Shown here piece after piece: positions 42,743-51,373 of a stretch of DNA of 64,000 bases. Both the position numbers and the translations under genes were made by a program. This DNA comes from G965220305 sp965220305 (GTDB lineage Bacteria > Chloroflexota > Dehalococcoidia > Lucifugimonadales > UBA3495). Location: assembly GCA_965220305.1 (NCBI GenBank), contig OZ244817.1:2790001-2854000 (forward strand). Reading direction: 5' to 3'. How positions within the stretch are numbered: the stretch's first letter is position 1; each line of letters begins with the position of its first letter. Under the pieces are notes generated by a model that had not been told where the DNA came from, did not search any database, and worked only from the letters and a program-made list of their open reading frames with translations.

Positions 42743-42926
42743 CCGGTCCGCCTTCTGAGATCCCTCGTGGTCATACCGCCCTTTTCTGTCATTCTGAGCA
42801 GAGCGAAGAATCTAAAATTCTTGCCCCCATCGCTTATCTTCGGTACTCGGACGAGGCTCCGGCTGAAGGATTGCAGATTCTTCGCTTCGCTCAGAATGAC
42901 ATTTGCCGAAAATGCAAAGACCCTGG
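42743..42926. mobile_element. MITE-like element, relative of 9745-9928
   Basis: Right end AATGCAAAGACCCTG (42912-42926); the left end is degraded. The nested palindrome 42787-42901 is almost the same as 9790-9904 over its left half (TGTCATTCTGAGCAGAGCGA AGAATCTAAA). Confidence 0.6.
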
Positions 42927-43023
42927 TCCCCTTTGGCCCCGGCTTCCACCCCCGACCCGGTAATGCTAGAATTACCAGTAGCCTTCCCACCGCCGATACT
43001 TACGGACTAAAGGAGTCTCCAGC

Positions 43024-43287
43024 ATGGAAGATTCGGAGTTCACCCGCCGTATCCAGGAAAAGATTGAGCGGCTGACGGAAACCTCCATCGACTTACGGAT
43101 AGACCATGATGAGCCCAGCCAGTTCCAGGTAGAATTCCAGCGGGAAGTCCCCCAGGTGGTGCTGGGCGCAAATGTCTATGAATACTCCGGGTTTGCCCGC
43201 ATGTGCGTCGAATACGCGGTGGCATCCATCCGCCGGCAGCGCCCCATCGAAATGCTGGAGTTTCACCTGCTCTTGGCCCGGAATTAG
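43024..43287 (+). CDS. Small hypothetical protein
   Basis: 87 residues: EDSEFTRRIQEKIERLTETS, FQVEFQREVPQVVLGANVYE, ASIRRQRPIEMLEFHLLLAR. Soluble, no family recognised. TAAAGGAGTCTCCAGC precedes the ATG, and a TAGAAT lies at 42967. The next gene starts 13 bases after its stop, so they are co-transcribed. Confidence 0.7.
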   Translation: MEDSEFTRRIQEKIERLTETSIDLRIDHDEPSQFQVEFQREVPQVVLGANVYEYSGFARMCVEYAVASIRRQRPIEMLEFHLLLARN

Positions 43288-43300
43288 CTGCGGGGCCCAG

Positions 43301-43735
43301 TTGAAGGACGTACCGCCAGCACCCCCGCCCGCCCGGTTGAAGCCCTGGTACTACCAGGAGTGGTTCCTGTTTCCGGCGCTCCCCTTCTGGCCGGTGTGGG
43401 CCATCCTCATTATCCGCTCCCCCTGGAACAATGGCCTGGTCTCCGGCGCGGTAGCCTGGGCCATGCTGTTCGTGGGGGCCTATTGGATAGGGTGGCTGCA
43501 ACTGTACCAGGAGCATCGGCTCAACGAATTTACCATCGCCATCACCATTCCGGGCCTCATCCTTACCATCATCACCCAGGTTCACTGGGTGCGTTACCGG
43601 GGAGTTGTGCGGGAACAGATGGGCCGAGAAAATTCCGGCGCTGGCATATCATCGAGTCCGGGAGCAGCGTTGGGGCGAAATGCTTCGGGGCCGCCGCGAC
43701 CCCGTCCTCGGCGAAAGGCTCGGCGGCGTCGCTGA
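43301..43735 (+). CDS. Hypothetical membrane protein
   Basis: About 144 residues from TTG 43301. Three hydrophobic helices are visible (FLFPALPFWPVWAILIIRSP, VSGAVAWAMLFVGAYWIGWL, FTIAITIPGLILTIITQVHW). WYYQEWFLFP precedes the first; a basic tail (RPRPRRKARRRR) ends it. The frame is open further upstream but overlaps the gene at 43024, so the TTG is preferred. No family recognised. Confidence 0.55.
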   Translation: MKDVPPAPPPARLKPWYYQEWFLFPALPFWPVWAILIIRSPWNNGLVSGAVAWAMLFVGAYWIGWLQLYQEHRLNEFTIAITIPGLILTIITQVHWVRYRGVVREQMGRENSGAGISSSPGAALGRNASGPPRPRPRRKARRRR

Positions 43736-43763
43736 CGGCTATAACCCCCAAGTGGCGTGATGG

Positions 43764-44207
43764 TTACAGCGATACCGTAGCCAGCGCCCTGGCGATGGTT
43801 TGCCCCCGCTCGTTCTCCACCGCCACCTGGCAGTCTACCAGGTGGCGGCCCTCCTCCTCCCGTTTGCCAACCACCCGCCCGGAGAGGCTGATGATGTCCT
43901 GGGCCTCCACTGATGCCAGGTGTTCCAGGCTCAGACTGCTGCCGGAGGACATGATGGCAGTGATGGGAAAGGCCTTTTCCAGCAACTCCACCACATAGGA
44001 CAACAGCGCCCCGCTGGGCGTGGCGGCGGAGCTAACTTTCGGCGGGGGCGCTGCCGATTCGACGGCGTCGGCTGGAGTCTCATCCGGCGAGAACAGGGCG
44101 TTCAATTCGGCGATGCTATCCTCGGTCTCCCACTTCACCAGAATCGGCAACTGGTCGCCTGCGTTCACCGATGAGAAGCTAATCGTTTTGGCCCATAGCC
44201 TGTCCAT
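43764..44207 (-). CDS. MaoC/hotdog-like dehydratase-type protein, uncertain
   Basis: 147 residues from Met (44207): MDRLWAKTISFSSVNAGDQL then PILVKWETEDSIAELNALFS, EAQDIISLSGRVVGKREEEG and QVAVENERGQTIARALATVS. The 'f..v.aGdelP.lvk..T...i' start is that of MaoC-like hotdog dehydratases acting on enoyl-CoA or ACP, but the catalytic D and H are not obvious. The open frame continues to 44405 with low-complexity sequence. Function provisional. Confidence 0.5.
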   Translation of the reverse strand: MDRLWAKTISFSSVNAGDQLPILVKWETEDSIAELNALFSPDETPADAVESAAPPPKVSSAATPSGALLSYVVELLEKAFPITAIMSSGSSLSLEHLASVEAQDIISLSGRVVGKREEEGRHLVDCQVAVENERGQTIARALATVSL

Positions 44208-44540
44208 AAAATCCAGGAGAACTCGCAGATTCTGTCTTGCCTGAATGGGGCCACCGGCTGCCGGCCCAAGATCCGTTCCCAGGGTACGCTGAACCGCCGT
44301 GGGAACGCTGTCCCGTCGGCGGCCCGGGTAGTAATGGCGCCTTCCTTCCCAACGCCCCGGTCGGCGCTGGTCCAGCATTGGAGGCGCAGAATCGGGAAGG
44401 GTCAAGCCGCCGCCCGGACGCCGCCCCTGGACAGCGGGCTTGGCGGTCCGCCGCTACGCTGCCCTGGGCGCCCCTTCGGCGGCATCAGCGCGACCCACAA
44501 AAGGAAGAAGGTCCGCCGGGCCGGAAAGGCCCGCAGTCCG
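44208..44540. other. Intergenic, no confident gene
   Basis: No gene is convincing. The sequence is G/C-rich and the minus-strand frame upstream of 44207 reads as proline/arginine-rich filler. No repeat or terminator is evident. Confidence 0.4.
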
Positions 44541-45002
44541 CTAGCTTTCCGCCGCCGGTTCCAGCTCGTAGGCGTCCAGGACTGCCCCGGCTTCCCGCAT
44601 GAAGTTGCGGGCCTCTTCGCCATGCAGGTGCTGGTAGAAAATCTCCAGCCGGTTGCCGTCCGGGTCGAAGAAGTAGAAGCTCCGGCTGAGCCCGTGGTCG
44701 GCCAGGAAGTCAATCCTGGCGCCGCTGGACTTTATCCTCTGGTAGATCTCCCGCAGTTCCTCTTCGCCGCCTTCCAGGGCCAGCGCGGTGTGGCTCAGGC
44801 CCGGGCTGCCCAACTGGGCACCCTCGGGGGCCTTGACCAGGGCAATATCGTGGTCTGATGCGCCGAAGGATAGGAAGGCCATTTCCAGGCCAGGGGTGTA
44901 GTTCATCAGCTCCATTCCCAAGACATCGACGTACCATTGGGCCGACGCCTGGGTGTCGCTTACGTTCAGCACCACGTGGCCTACTCGCTCAATCTTTGCC
45001 AT
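44541..45002 (-). CDS. VOC superfamily (glyoxalase/dioxygenase-like) protein
   Basis: 153 residues. Metal-ligand candidates: His in RVGHVVLNVSDT, His in LSHTALALEGG and Glu in DPDGNRLEIFYQHLHG. DTQASAQWYVDVLGMELMNY is the family's second strand/helix, and SRSFYFFDPDGNRLEIF the usual ending. The enzyme could be a glyoxalase or extradiol dioxygenase. CAGGGAGGAACGTTC precedes the ATG. No aromatic degradation cluster adjoins it. Confidence 0.9.
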   Translation of the reverse strand: MAKIERVGHVVLNVSDTQASAQWYVDVLGMELMNYTPGLEMAFLSFGASDHDIALVKAPEGAQLGSPGLSHTALALEGGEEELREIYQRIKSSGARIDFLADHGLSRSFYFFDPDGNRLEIFYQHLHGEEARNFMREAGAVLDAYELEPAAES

Positions 45003-45230
45003 GAACGTTCCTCCCTGGTAGTGAATGGGGCCAGCATACTACCGGGCTGTTGGCGATTGCAAGGTTATACCCCAGCCTGCCGGTCCTGGCCCATTCCCCT
45101 GGTGATTACCCTTGGCTCGTTGGGAATGACCCCAACGGTGGTAAACGCTGACGGGCTCCGCTTGGTCAAGGACGCCTTGGGTGTAGTATCATGGGTTCCG
45201 ACGACTGGCGCAGCCCGCGCCCCAGCAGTT

Positions 45231-45256
45231 CTCACCGGGCGACGCTGCCCGGTGAG
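45231..45256 (+). other. Perfect 10-bp hairpin in a gene leader
   Basis: CTCACCGGGC (45231-45240), loop GACGCT, GCCCGGTGAG (45247-45256), some 40 bases before the start of the alpha/beta hydrolase. The rest of 45003-45230 has no gene that I can see. Could be an mRNA leader element or repeat. Confidence 0.5.
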
Positions 45257-45296
45257 TGTTGAGTCAAGAATATATTTGGCGCTAGAGGTGGACCCA

Positions 45297-46091
45297 GTGG
45301 TGGACTACAGAGAGCGGATGGCGCCCCTACGCGGGGGAAAGTTCAACGTCCAGTTGGTAGAGGGCGGTTTCGGCCCCCATCTGCTTTACCTGCACGGCGC
45401 TGGAGGGTTCACCGGCTGGACGCCGTTCCTCGACAGGCTGGCGCAGGACTACCACGTATGCGCTCCGGCCCACCCCGGCGTCGCCGAATCCGACGGCCTG
45501 GAACACCTCGACGACCTGTGGGACCTGGTCATCTACTACGAAGAGTTGATGCAGGCCCTGGGTATGGACCAGGCCGGCGTGGTGGGCCACTCCTACGGCG
45601 GCATGGTGGCCGCTGAGTTGGCCGCCCACCGTCCTGAGCGTATAACCCACCTGGCCCTGGTGGGTTCCCTGGGGCTGTGGCTGGATGAGACTCCGGTGGC
45701 CGACTTTTTTGTCCTCACCGCTGAGGAGCGGGCCAAGCTGCTGTGGTACGACTCCACCACCGAGGTGGCCCAGGCTTATCTGGCCCTGCCCAGTGACCCC
45801 GAGGAACGGATGGAGGCCACCCTGAGCCGCACCCAGACCCTCGCGGCGGTGGGAAAGTTCGCCTGGCCCATCCCGGAGCGGGGTCTTACCAAGCGGGCCC
45901 ACCGCATCACCATGCCCACCCTGCTGCTGTGGGGGGACTCCGACGGCGTGGTGCCTCCGGCCTACGGAGAAGCCTTTCAACGGCTGCTCCCCCAGGCCAC
46001 CCTGAAGACCATCGCCAGGTGCGGCCACATACCCCAGTTGGAGCAGCCGGAAGAGTTTATCAGTGCGATACAGGGATTTTTACGGGGGTAG
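45297..46091 (+). CDS. Alpha/beta hydrolase
   Basis: 264 residues. LLYLHGAGGFTGWTPFLDRL (oxyanion HG), the nucleophile GVVGHSYGGMVAAELAAHRP (Ser in GHSYGG), Asp in LLLWGDSDGVVPPAYGEAF and His in KTIARCGHIPQLEQPEEF complete the triad. Substrate unknown, probably an ester or C-C hydrolase. GTG 45297 has GAGGTG six bases upstream; a Met at 45318 is also possible. It is followed 79 bases later by ferritin. Confidence 0.88.
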   Translation: MVDYRERMAPLRGGKFNVQLVEGGFGPHLLYLHGAGGFTGWTPFLDRLAQDYHVCAPAHPGVAESDGLEHLDDLWDLVIYYEELMQALGMDQAGVVGHSYGGMVAAELAAHRPERITHLALVGSLGLWLDETPVADFFVLTAEERAKLLWYDSTTEVAQAYLALPSDPEERMEATLSRTQTLAAVGKFAWPIPERGLTKRAHRITMPTLLLWGDSDGVVPPAYGEAFQRLLPQATLKTIARCGHIPQLEQPEEFISAIQGFLRG

Positions 46092-46170
46092 TTGCCGGCA
46101 AGCTGATGGAGTCAATTATCCTTCCGTGCATTGTCCTGAGTCTAGGTTTTTAAGACAAGGAGACTAAGCG

Positions 46171-46683
46171 ATGCCCCTGAATGTCAGGATGCAGGAATCC
46201 CTGAATGAACATCTTACCGAAGAGTTCTACGCTTCCTATCTCTACCTGTCCATGTCGGCCTTCTGCGAGTCCAAGAATCTCCCTGGATTCGCCCATTGGC
46301 TGCGGATACAGAGCCAGGAAGAGTACAGCCATGCCATGAATCTGTACGACTTTATTCTGGACCGGCAGGGGCATGTGGTACTTCATCCCATCGGCCAGCC
46401 GACCATCGAGTTTGAGTCGCCCCTGGACGTCATGCGGAAGGTCTTGGAGCACGAGCGCGGAGTGACCGAGCAAATCAACCGGCTCTACCAGGTTGCCCTC
46501 CAGGAGGAGGACTACGCCACCCAGGTGCATCTCCAGTGGTTCATTTCCGAACAGGTGGAGGAGGAGAAGGTCGCCAGCGACATCGTGGAGCAGTTGGCCA
46601 TGATTGGCAACGATACCAGCTCCTTGCTATTGCTGGACCGGGAGTTGGCTACCCGGACGCTTACCCCGGCGCCTAACCCCTGA
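46171..46683 (+). CDS. ftnA: Non-heme ferritin
   Basis: 170-residue iron-storage ferritin. Ferroxidase-site residues lie in HLTEEFYASYLYLSMSAF (Glu17), QSQEEYSHAMNLYDFI (Glu and His) and HLQWFISEQVEEEKVASDIV (Glu/Gln), all in order. The four-helix length is normal. AAGGAGACTAAGCG precedes the ATG. It would store iron for, or protect from, the Fe-S chemistry that SUF serves. No Fur box is clear. Confidence 0.95.
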   Translation: MPLNVRMQESLNEHLTEEFYASYLYLSMSAFCESKNLPGFAHWLRIQSQEEYSHAMNLYDFILDRQGHVVLHPIGQPTIEFESPLDVMRKVLEHERGVTEQINRLYQVALQEEDYATQVHLQWFISEQVEEEKVASDIVEQLAMIGNDTSSLLLLDRELATRTLTPAPNP

Positions 46684-46779
46684 GTAGGAGTTAAAATACT
46701 CAGCGATACCCGTCGCCTGAAGTGGATTTGTGTGGATGTGTGGACATTGGGATAGCCAAAACTGAGGATGTGAGGCTCA

Positions 46780-47344
46780 ATGACTAGATTACATCTTGTA
46801 GCCCTGTTGGCCGTGATGACCCTCTCCCTAGCGCTGCCCGGCGAAAAAGCCTGGGCCCAAATCTTCCCCTGACGGGGACCAAGCCCCCGACGGGGCGGTG
46901 GTGAGTGCCTGGGCTGGCAACACCAGAATAGGCTCCGGTCTGGTGCGGGATGGGCGCTATTTGCTGTTTGCGGACCAGCCGGCTATCGCCCTGCCCGTAA
47001 CCTTCGCCGTGGACGAGTTTATCGCCGCCGAAGAAGCCCTTTGGGAAAGGGGTGGGGCCACTCCCCTGGACCTGACTGTGCGGAGCGACGTATCCCTGCC
47101 GGAGATTGCCCTGGAGCCCCTGCAGGAGAATCTGGTACGGGTGTTCAAGTTCAACAACGCAACCAAGACGTGGACATTCTACGATCCCCGGGAGGAGTTC
47201 GCCCAGGTCAACACTATTTCACAGCTTGTCTCCGGAGAGGTATATTTGGTCAAGGTGGCCGAGAATACCACGGTAGTCCTGAATGGTAAGTTGCGGCCCC
47301 TGACTTGCTCCGTGGGTGACTGCTGGAACCAGATTGTTTGGTAG
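46780..47344 (+). pseudogene. Frameshifted secreted HVF-type domain protein
   Basis: A signal peptide starts at ATG 46780 (MTRLHLVALLAVMTLSLALP, ending AWAQIFP) and then meets TGA at 46870. Removing one C of the CCCC run at 46867-46869 joins it to the frame that encodes DGAVVSAWAGNTRIGSGLVR, a copy of the HVF-type domain, then a second domain (LVRVFKFNNATKTWTFYDPR to NQIVW). So an extra C has broken the gene, or is a sequence error. GAGG lies five bases before the ATG. Confidence 0.65.
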
Positions 47345-47428
47345 CAGCGCTTTGACCGGGCCAGTCGCGCCAGGTCTGCCGTCAGAATCTCCCCGGCTTT
47401 TCAGTTAATTTGGGTTAGGAGCAAAATC

Positions 47429-47962
47429 GTGAACCTCAACGATTTCATCGAGGACGCCTTCAACAAAGAGAACCAGTTCCTGCTGGAAGCGGTCCAAGAC
47501 CTGACGCCCGAGGAACTGGCCTGGCGGCCCGGGCCCGAGTCCAACCCCATCGGTTGGACCCTGTGGCACATGTTCCGGGTGGAGGATATGTGGATACAGT
47601 TCTTTACCCAGCAGCAGTCGGAACTATGGGAAAGCCAAGGCTGGCACGAAAAGTTTGGCCTGCCTACCCGGGACAACGGTTTCGGCCACACCCAGGAGCA
47701 GGTGGGTAATTTCCCGGCGCTGGACCTGGCCGAGCTGCTGAGCTACCGGGAGGCGGTGCGGGCGGGCACCCTGGAGTACCTGGGCGGCGTGACGGCGGCG
47801 GACTTTGAAGCCGTCCCCCGGGAGCGGCGACCGGAGATTACCATCGGCGTGGTATTCCGGCAAATAATTGGCGAACTGTACCAGCACCTGGGGCAAGTGG
47901 CCTATCTCAAGGGCCTGCAACGGGGGGCCTCCGCTTTCCCGGCGAACTTCACCGCTCCCTGA
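47429..47962 (+). CDS. DinB superfamily protein
   Basis: 177 residues, a four-helix bundle: FIEDAFNKENQFLLEAVQDL, PIGWTLWHMFRVEDMWIQFF (first His), and GVVFRQIIGELYQHLGQVAY (second His) as in metal-binding DinB proteins. The substrate is unknown; relatives use bacillithiol or mycothiol, or act as mycothiol-dependent transferases. GTG 47429 follows TTAGGAGCAAAATC. Confidence 0.88.
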   Translation: MNLNDFIEDAFNKENQFLLEAVQDLTPEELAWRPGPESNPIGWTLWHMFRVEDMWIQFFTQQQSELWESQGWHEKFGLPTRDNGFGHTQEQVGNFPALDLAELLSYREAVRAGTLEYLGGVTAADFEAVPRERRPEITIGVVFRQIIGELYQHLGQVAYLKGLQRGASAFPANFTAP

Positions 47963-48267
47963 TGTCCGTCTCGGCTACACCCGGCCCCATCCACACCCAG
48001 CCCCGTCTACATGCGGTCTACAGCCCCGAAGCCTCGCTAAGCTGGGCTACCCGATTCCACGGGTTGTAGCGGCACGCCGGGCGTCGGCTCAACACCTGCG
48101 GTCGCTCAGTGCCACCTCGGGGGGGCTGGGTAAAAACCCCGAGATATGGTCGTCCGATTGCCTAGACATTCCTCCCGCATCCATTCCAAAATATTGGTTG
48201 TGACACAGCGCCCTGTTTCGCAACTCGCAAACCACAGCCGGGGCGTTGGTACGCGGGAGAGGGTGGA
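47963..48267. other. Intergenic, no gene seen
   Basis: Non-coding to my reading. A GGGGGGCTGGGTAAAAACCCC near 48120 may form a hairpin. No tRNA features, strong promoter or repeat family was identified. Confidence 0.4.
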
Positions 48268-50007
48268 ATGCGGTCTTTCTTCGGCCCACGGGTTATCTTT
48301 CTTCTAGCTCTCATGCTGCTTATTTCGGGCTGCACTGCCTCCGCCGGGGCTAGCTCCAACTCAATACCGCCGCCTTCGCCGACCAATACCCCAGTACCGG
48401 AAGCTCCCCCCGCACTGGAGATTACGCCCACCGCGACGCCAGCGCCCGTTGGGGCTCCCACGATAGCCCCGCCGCCTCGGGGCAAGGCCGGCGGCTCCCT
48501 GACCGTGGCTGGAACGGCGGACTTCCTCCACCGGGATGTACACCAGGAATCCGGCGAGAGCCTGGCGGCGGCGGGGCCCGGCATGGCCTACAGCCGTCTG
48601 CTGCGGCTGCGCACCGGGCCCCACGTGCGTCAACCCAGCCTGGACCTAGAGTGCGATTTGTGCCGGAGTTGGCGGTTGACGCCAGACTTCTCCTACGAAT
48701 TTCAGCTACGGGATGATGTGCATTGGCAGAACATAGCGCCAGTCAATGGGCGACTCCTGGTAGCCGATGACCTGGTCTTTAGTTACCAGCGGATGCAGAC
48801 CCCAGGCTGGCCCCAATCCCACCTGTTTTCCAGCCGGGGAATCGGCAGCTTTGAAGCCACCGGCCCCCACACCCTGCGGCTAAAGTTGGACTTCATGGAC
48901 AGCGACGCCTTGTTGTCCCTGGCCGATGGCCGCAGCAAGGTGGCGGCCCGGGAGGTGGTGGAGCGGTACGGTGACCTGCGGGACAGCCCGGTGGTGGGCT
49001 CCGGCCCCTGGATATGGGAGCAGTCCGAAACCGGGGTTGGCGTCACCCTGATGCGCAACCCCGACTACTTCGAGCCGGGGCTGCCCTTCCTGGACCGCTT
49101 GGACTTCCGGGTTGTAAGGCCCTCGGCCTATCCCTCCCCGGTTTCCCAGGCGCGGCTGGCGGCGTTCCAAGCGGGACTGGTGGACGTGGTCACCCTGCCG
49201 CCGGAGCAGTGGCGACAGATTTACCACAGCAAGCAGGAGTTCAATTCTGTGACTTCTTTGCAGGCCGGCTCGGGCGTGATGCTGGCCCTCAACTCTCAGG
49301 ACTCACTGCTCCGCGACGTGAGGGTGCGCCGGGCCGTGTTCCGGGCCCTGGACCCCTGGGAGTACGTGGAGCTCATCTGGCAAGGACAGGGAGACGTGGG
49401 GGTAGGGATGCCGGCGGCGGACGCTGACTGGCTGTTGGGCCGGAAGGCGCTCCACAGCGATTACTTCGCCAGCCCCAGCCAGTCCCGGCAATTGTTGTCC
49501 GCCGCGGGACTACTTACTCCGGTGGACATTGAGCTGGCGGTGGGCGACCTGGGCAGCGAATACCAGAAGCTGGGGTTGCAGGTCGCGGCAGACCTGCGCT
49601 CCGCTGGGTTCAATCCCACCATTCGCCCGCTGCACCCGTCGCATTACGCCCAAGCGCTACAGGAGGACGACCCGGGGTTTCAGATTGTCCTGGGTGCTAT
49701 GCCCGCCAGCGCGACCACCAACGCCTTTCTACTGGGAATGCTGCACAGCCAGGGACCCCACAACCTGGCCCGGCACGAGGACACCTACCTGGATGAAATG
49801 ATAGACCGTCAGGCGTCGGAGTTGAATCGGGAGGTGCGGCGGGTGCAGTTGCGGGAAATTCAGCGGTACATCCTGGAACAGGGGTATATGTTCAGCCCGG
49901 TGATGGGAGGCCACCGCTGGGTATTCAACTGGGACCTGCGGGACTTCTCCCCCAACACGGCCCTGTCCGAGTACCACTACTGGTCTCGGGCCTGGTTGGA
50001 GCCCTAG
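48268..50007 (+). CDS. Extracellular solute-binding lipoprotein, SBP family 5
   Basis: 579 residues. The lipoprotein signal MRSFFGPRVIFLLALMLLIS is followed by GC (lipobox LISGC, Cys22). A Pro/Thr linker (PPPSPTNTPVPEAPP) follows, then the SBP_bac_5 domain: LRLRTGPHVRQPSLDLECDL, WRLTPDFSYEFQLRDDVHWQ, VVGSGPWIWEQSETGVGVTL and MRNPDYFEPGLPFLDRLDFR. Such proteins catch peptides, nickel or other solutes for ABC transporters, but no permease or ATPase genes are next to it. AGAGGGTGGA precedes the ATG. Confidence 0.92.
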   Translation: MRSFFGPRVIFLLALMLLISGCTASAGASSNSIPPPSPTNTPVPEAPPALEITPTATPAPVGAPTIAPPPRGKAGGSLTVAGTADFLHRDVHQESGESLAAAGPGMAYSRLLRLRTGPHVRQPSLDLECDLCRSWRLTPDFSYEFQLRDDVHWQNIAPVNGRLLVADDLVFSYQRMQTPGWPQSHLFSSRGIGSFEATGPHTLRLKLDFMDSDALLSLADGRSKVAAREVVERYGDLRDSPVVGSGPWIWEQSETGVGVTLMRNPDYFEPGLPFLDRLDFRVVRPSAYPSPVSQARLAAFQAGLVDVVTLPPEQWRQIYHSKQEFNSVTSLQAGSGVMLALNSQDSLLRDVRVRRAVFRALDPWEYVELIWQGQGDVGVGMPAADADWLLGRKALHSDYFASPSQSRQLLSAAGLLTPVDIELAVGDLGSEYQKLGLQVAADLRSAGFNPTIRPLHPSHYAQALQEDDPGFQIVLGAMPASATTNAFLLGMLHSQGPHNLARHEDTYLDEMIDRQASELNREVRRVQLREIQRYILEQGYMFSPVMGGHRWVFNWDLRDFSPNTALSEYHYWSRAWLEP

Positions 50008-50026
50008 AAAAGCTCTCTGGACTGGT

Positions 50027-50497
50027 TCATTCCGCGCTGCTGTGACGGTAGTAATTGCGGATTCCCTGCTCCAAGGCCGCCCAGGGAAGCAGAGCGCACT
50101 TGACCCGCACCGGGTATTGGCGTACCACCTGCAAGGCTTCCAAGCTGCCCAACTGGTCGGCGGCCTCCTCCCCCAGGGGCTGGCCTTGCATCATGTCCCG
50201 GAAGGCTTGGGAAAGGTCTGTCAGTTGAGAAAGGGTTCGTCCCCCCATCGCTTCCGCCAGCATCGAGGCCGAGGCCTGAATGATCGAGCAGCCCTGGGAA
50301 TGGGAGCTTACCGCCACCACCCGCCGGGCCTCATCCAGCTTGAGTTGGAGGGTTACTTCATCGCCGCAGAAGGGGTTGAAGTCGTGGGTTACCAGGTCGG
50401 CGTTGGCAACTGGCTGGCGGCAGCGGGGATTACGGTAATGGTCCATGATGGCTTCACCGTAAAGACCGTCCAGGGGGACATCGGGTAGTTGTGTCAT
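50027..50497 (-). CDS. SufU-like Fe-S scaffold/sulfur-transfer protein (second copy)
   Basis: 156 residues of the SufU/NifU-N fold: LYGEAIMDHYRNPR, FNPFCGDEVTLQLKLDEARR (Cys and Asp of the zinc site), QGCSIIQASASMLAEAMGGR (Cys) and YPVRVKCALLPWAALEQGIR (Cys). So the zinc ligands C-D-C-C are all there. It is separated from the other sufU (50924) by 426 bases holding a repeat, so it likely has its own expression. The start at 50497 is the internal Met; a 19-residue longer form is open. Confidence 0.85.
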   Translation of the reverse strand: MTQLPDVPLDGLYGEAIMDHYRNPRCRQPVANADLVTHDFNPFCGDEVTLQLKLDEARRVVAVSSHSQGCSIIQASASMLAEAMGGRTLSQLTDLSQAFRDMMQGQPLGEEAADQLGSLEALQVVRQYPVRVKCALLPWAALEQGIRNYYRHSSAE

Positions 50498-50625
50498 GGC
50501 GATAATTGTTGGGCTACGGTGGGAATATGCGGGGTCCCCGGCGGGTTTCGCCAAGAATACCCTCGCCTATAGAGTAACACAGGATGGGGCCATTGGTACG
50601 ACAGCCGGTTCCCTGCCAGGGCAAC

Positions 50626-50703
50626 CGCATATTGGCAACGGGCCTACCGTCACTCCGGCGAAGAGCCGGCCCCATTGCAGGACCGGGCCTGAACCCATAC
50701 CTG
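50626..50703 (+). repeat. Intergenic repeat, third copy of the 18907 family
   Basis: CGCATATTGGCAACGGGCCT through CACTCCGGCGAAGAGCCGGC to GAACCCATACCTG: a diverged copy of 24718-24784. The rest of 50498-50923 has no gene that I can see. Confidence 0.65.
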
Positions 50704-50923
50704 TCGAACGTTCCTAACAGTTGACGGCACTGTTGAATTGGGGTAGGGCCGGGTAAGGGGATACGGAGTCCTGGACTGTGTTTCCTGGAGAGGCCACCCC
50801 CGGAGCGGCCAAGGGCGGAACCCAAGAGGGTCTCAGGAGCGGGAACAAAGAGGCCAAGCGGAGCCCTGGATTCCGACCCGCGCCGGAACAGCGAGGTATT
50901 GAGGTGGAGATAGTGCTAGTGGC

Positions 50924-51373
50924 CTACTCCGTGGTCACCGGGGCGCCGTCATCTTCCAGAGCAGCCTGTAGGGTGTGCCAGCAGAGCACCGCGCACTTGA
51001 TGCGTACCGGATACTCGGAGACGCCGGCCAGCAGTTCCAGGTCGTCCAGCAGGTCGTAGTCCAACTCAGCGTGGGGCTCGGTGAGCATCTTGTGAAACTC
51101 GCCGAAAATCTCCCTGGCCCGGTCCACTGGCTGCCCCTTGATGCTCTGGGTCAGCATCGAGGCCGAAGCCTTGGAGATGGCGCAGCCCACGCCCTGGAAC
51201 CCCACGTCGGTGATAACGTCGTCCTCCAGCTTCAGGTAGAGGCTAATCCGGTCGCCGCACAGGGGGTTGAAGCCGTCGGCGGTGCGGTCGGCGTCTTCCA
51301 ACTTGCGGAAGTTTCGGGGCTTGCTGTTGTGGTCCAGCAGTATTTCCTGGTAAAGGTCGCTGAGATCAGACAT
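50924..51373 (-). CDS. sufU: SufU Fe-S cluster assembly protein
   Basis: 149 residues. Zinc ligands C39 and D41 (FNPLCGDRISLYL), C64 (QGVGCAISKASASM) and C127 (YPVRIKCAVLCWHTLQ). SufU accepts sulfur from SufS in Gram-positive-like SUF systems. The start ATG (51373) overlaps the sufS stop by one base (TAATG), so the two are translationally coupled. Confidence 0.95.
   Translation of the reverse strand: MSDLSDLYQEILLDHNSKPRNFRKLEDADRTADGFNPLCGDRISLYLKLEDDVITDVGFQGVGCAISKASASMLTQSIKGQPVDRAREIFGEFHKMLTEPHAELDYDLLDDLELLAGVSEYPVRIKCAVLCWHTLQAALEDDGAPVTTE

Noticed and set aside
47963..48267. Possible tRNA or small RNA gene in the gap before the solute-binding protein
   Set aside because: No T-loop GGTTCGA-type sequence or acceptor-stem pairing seen.
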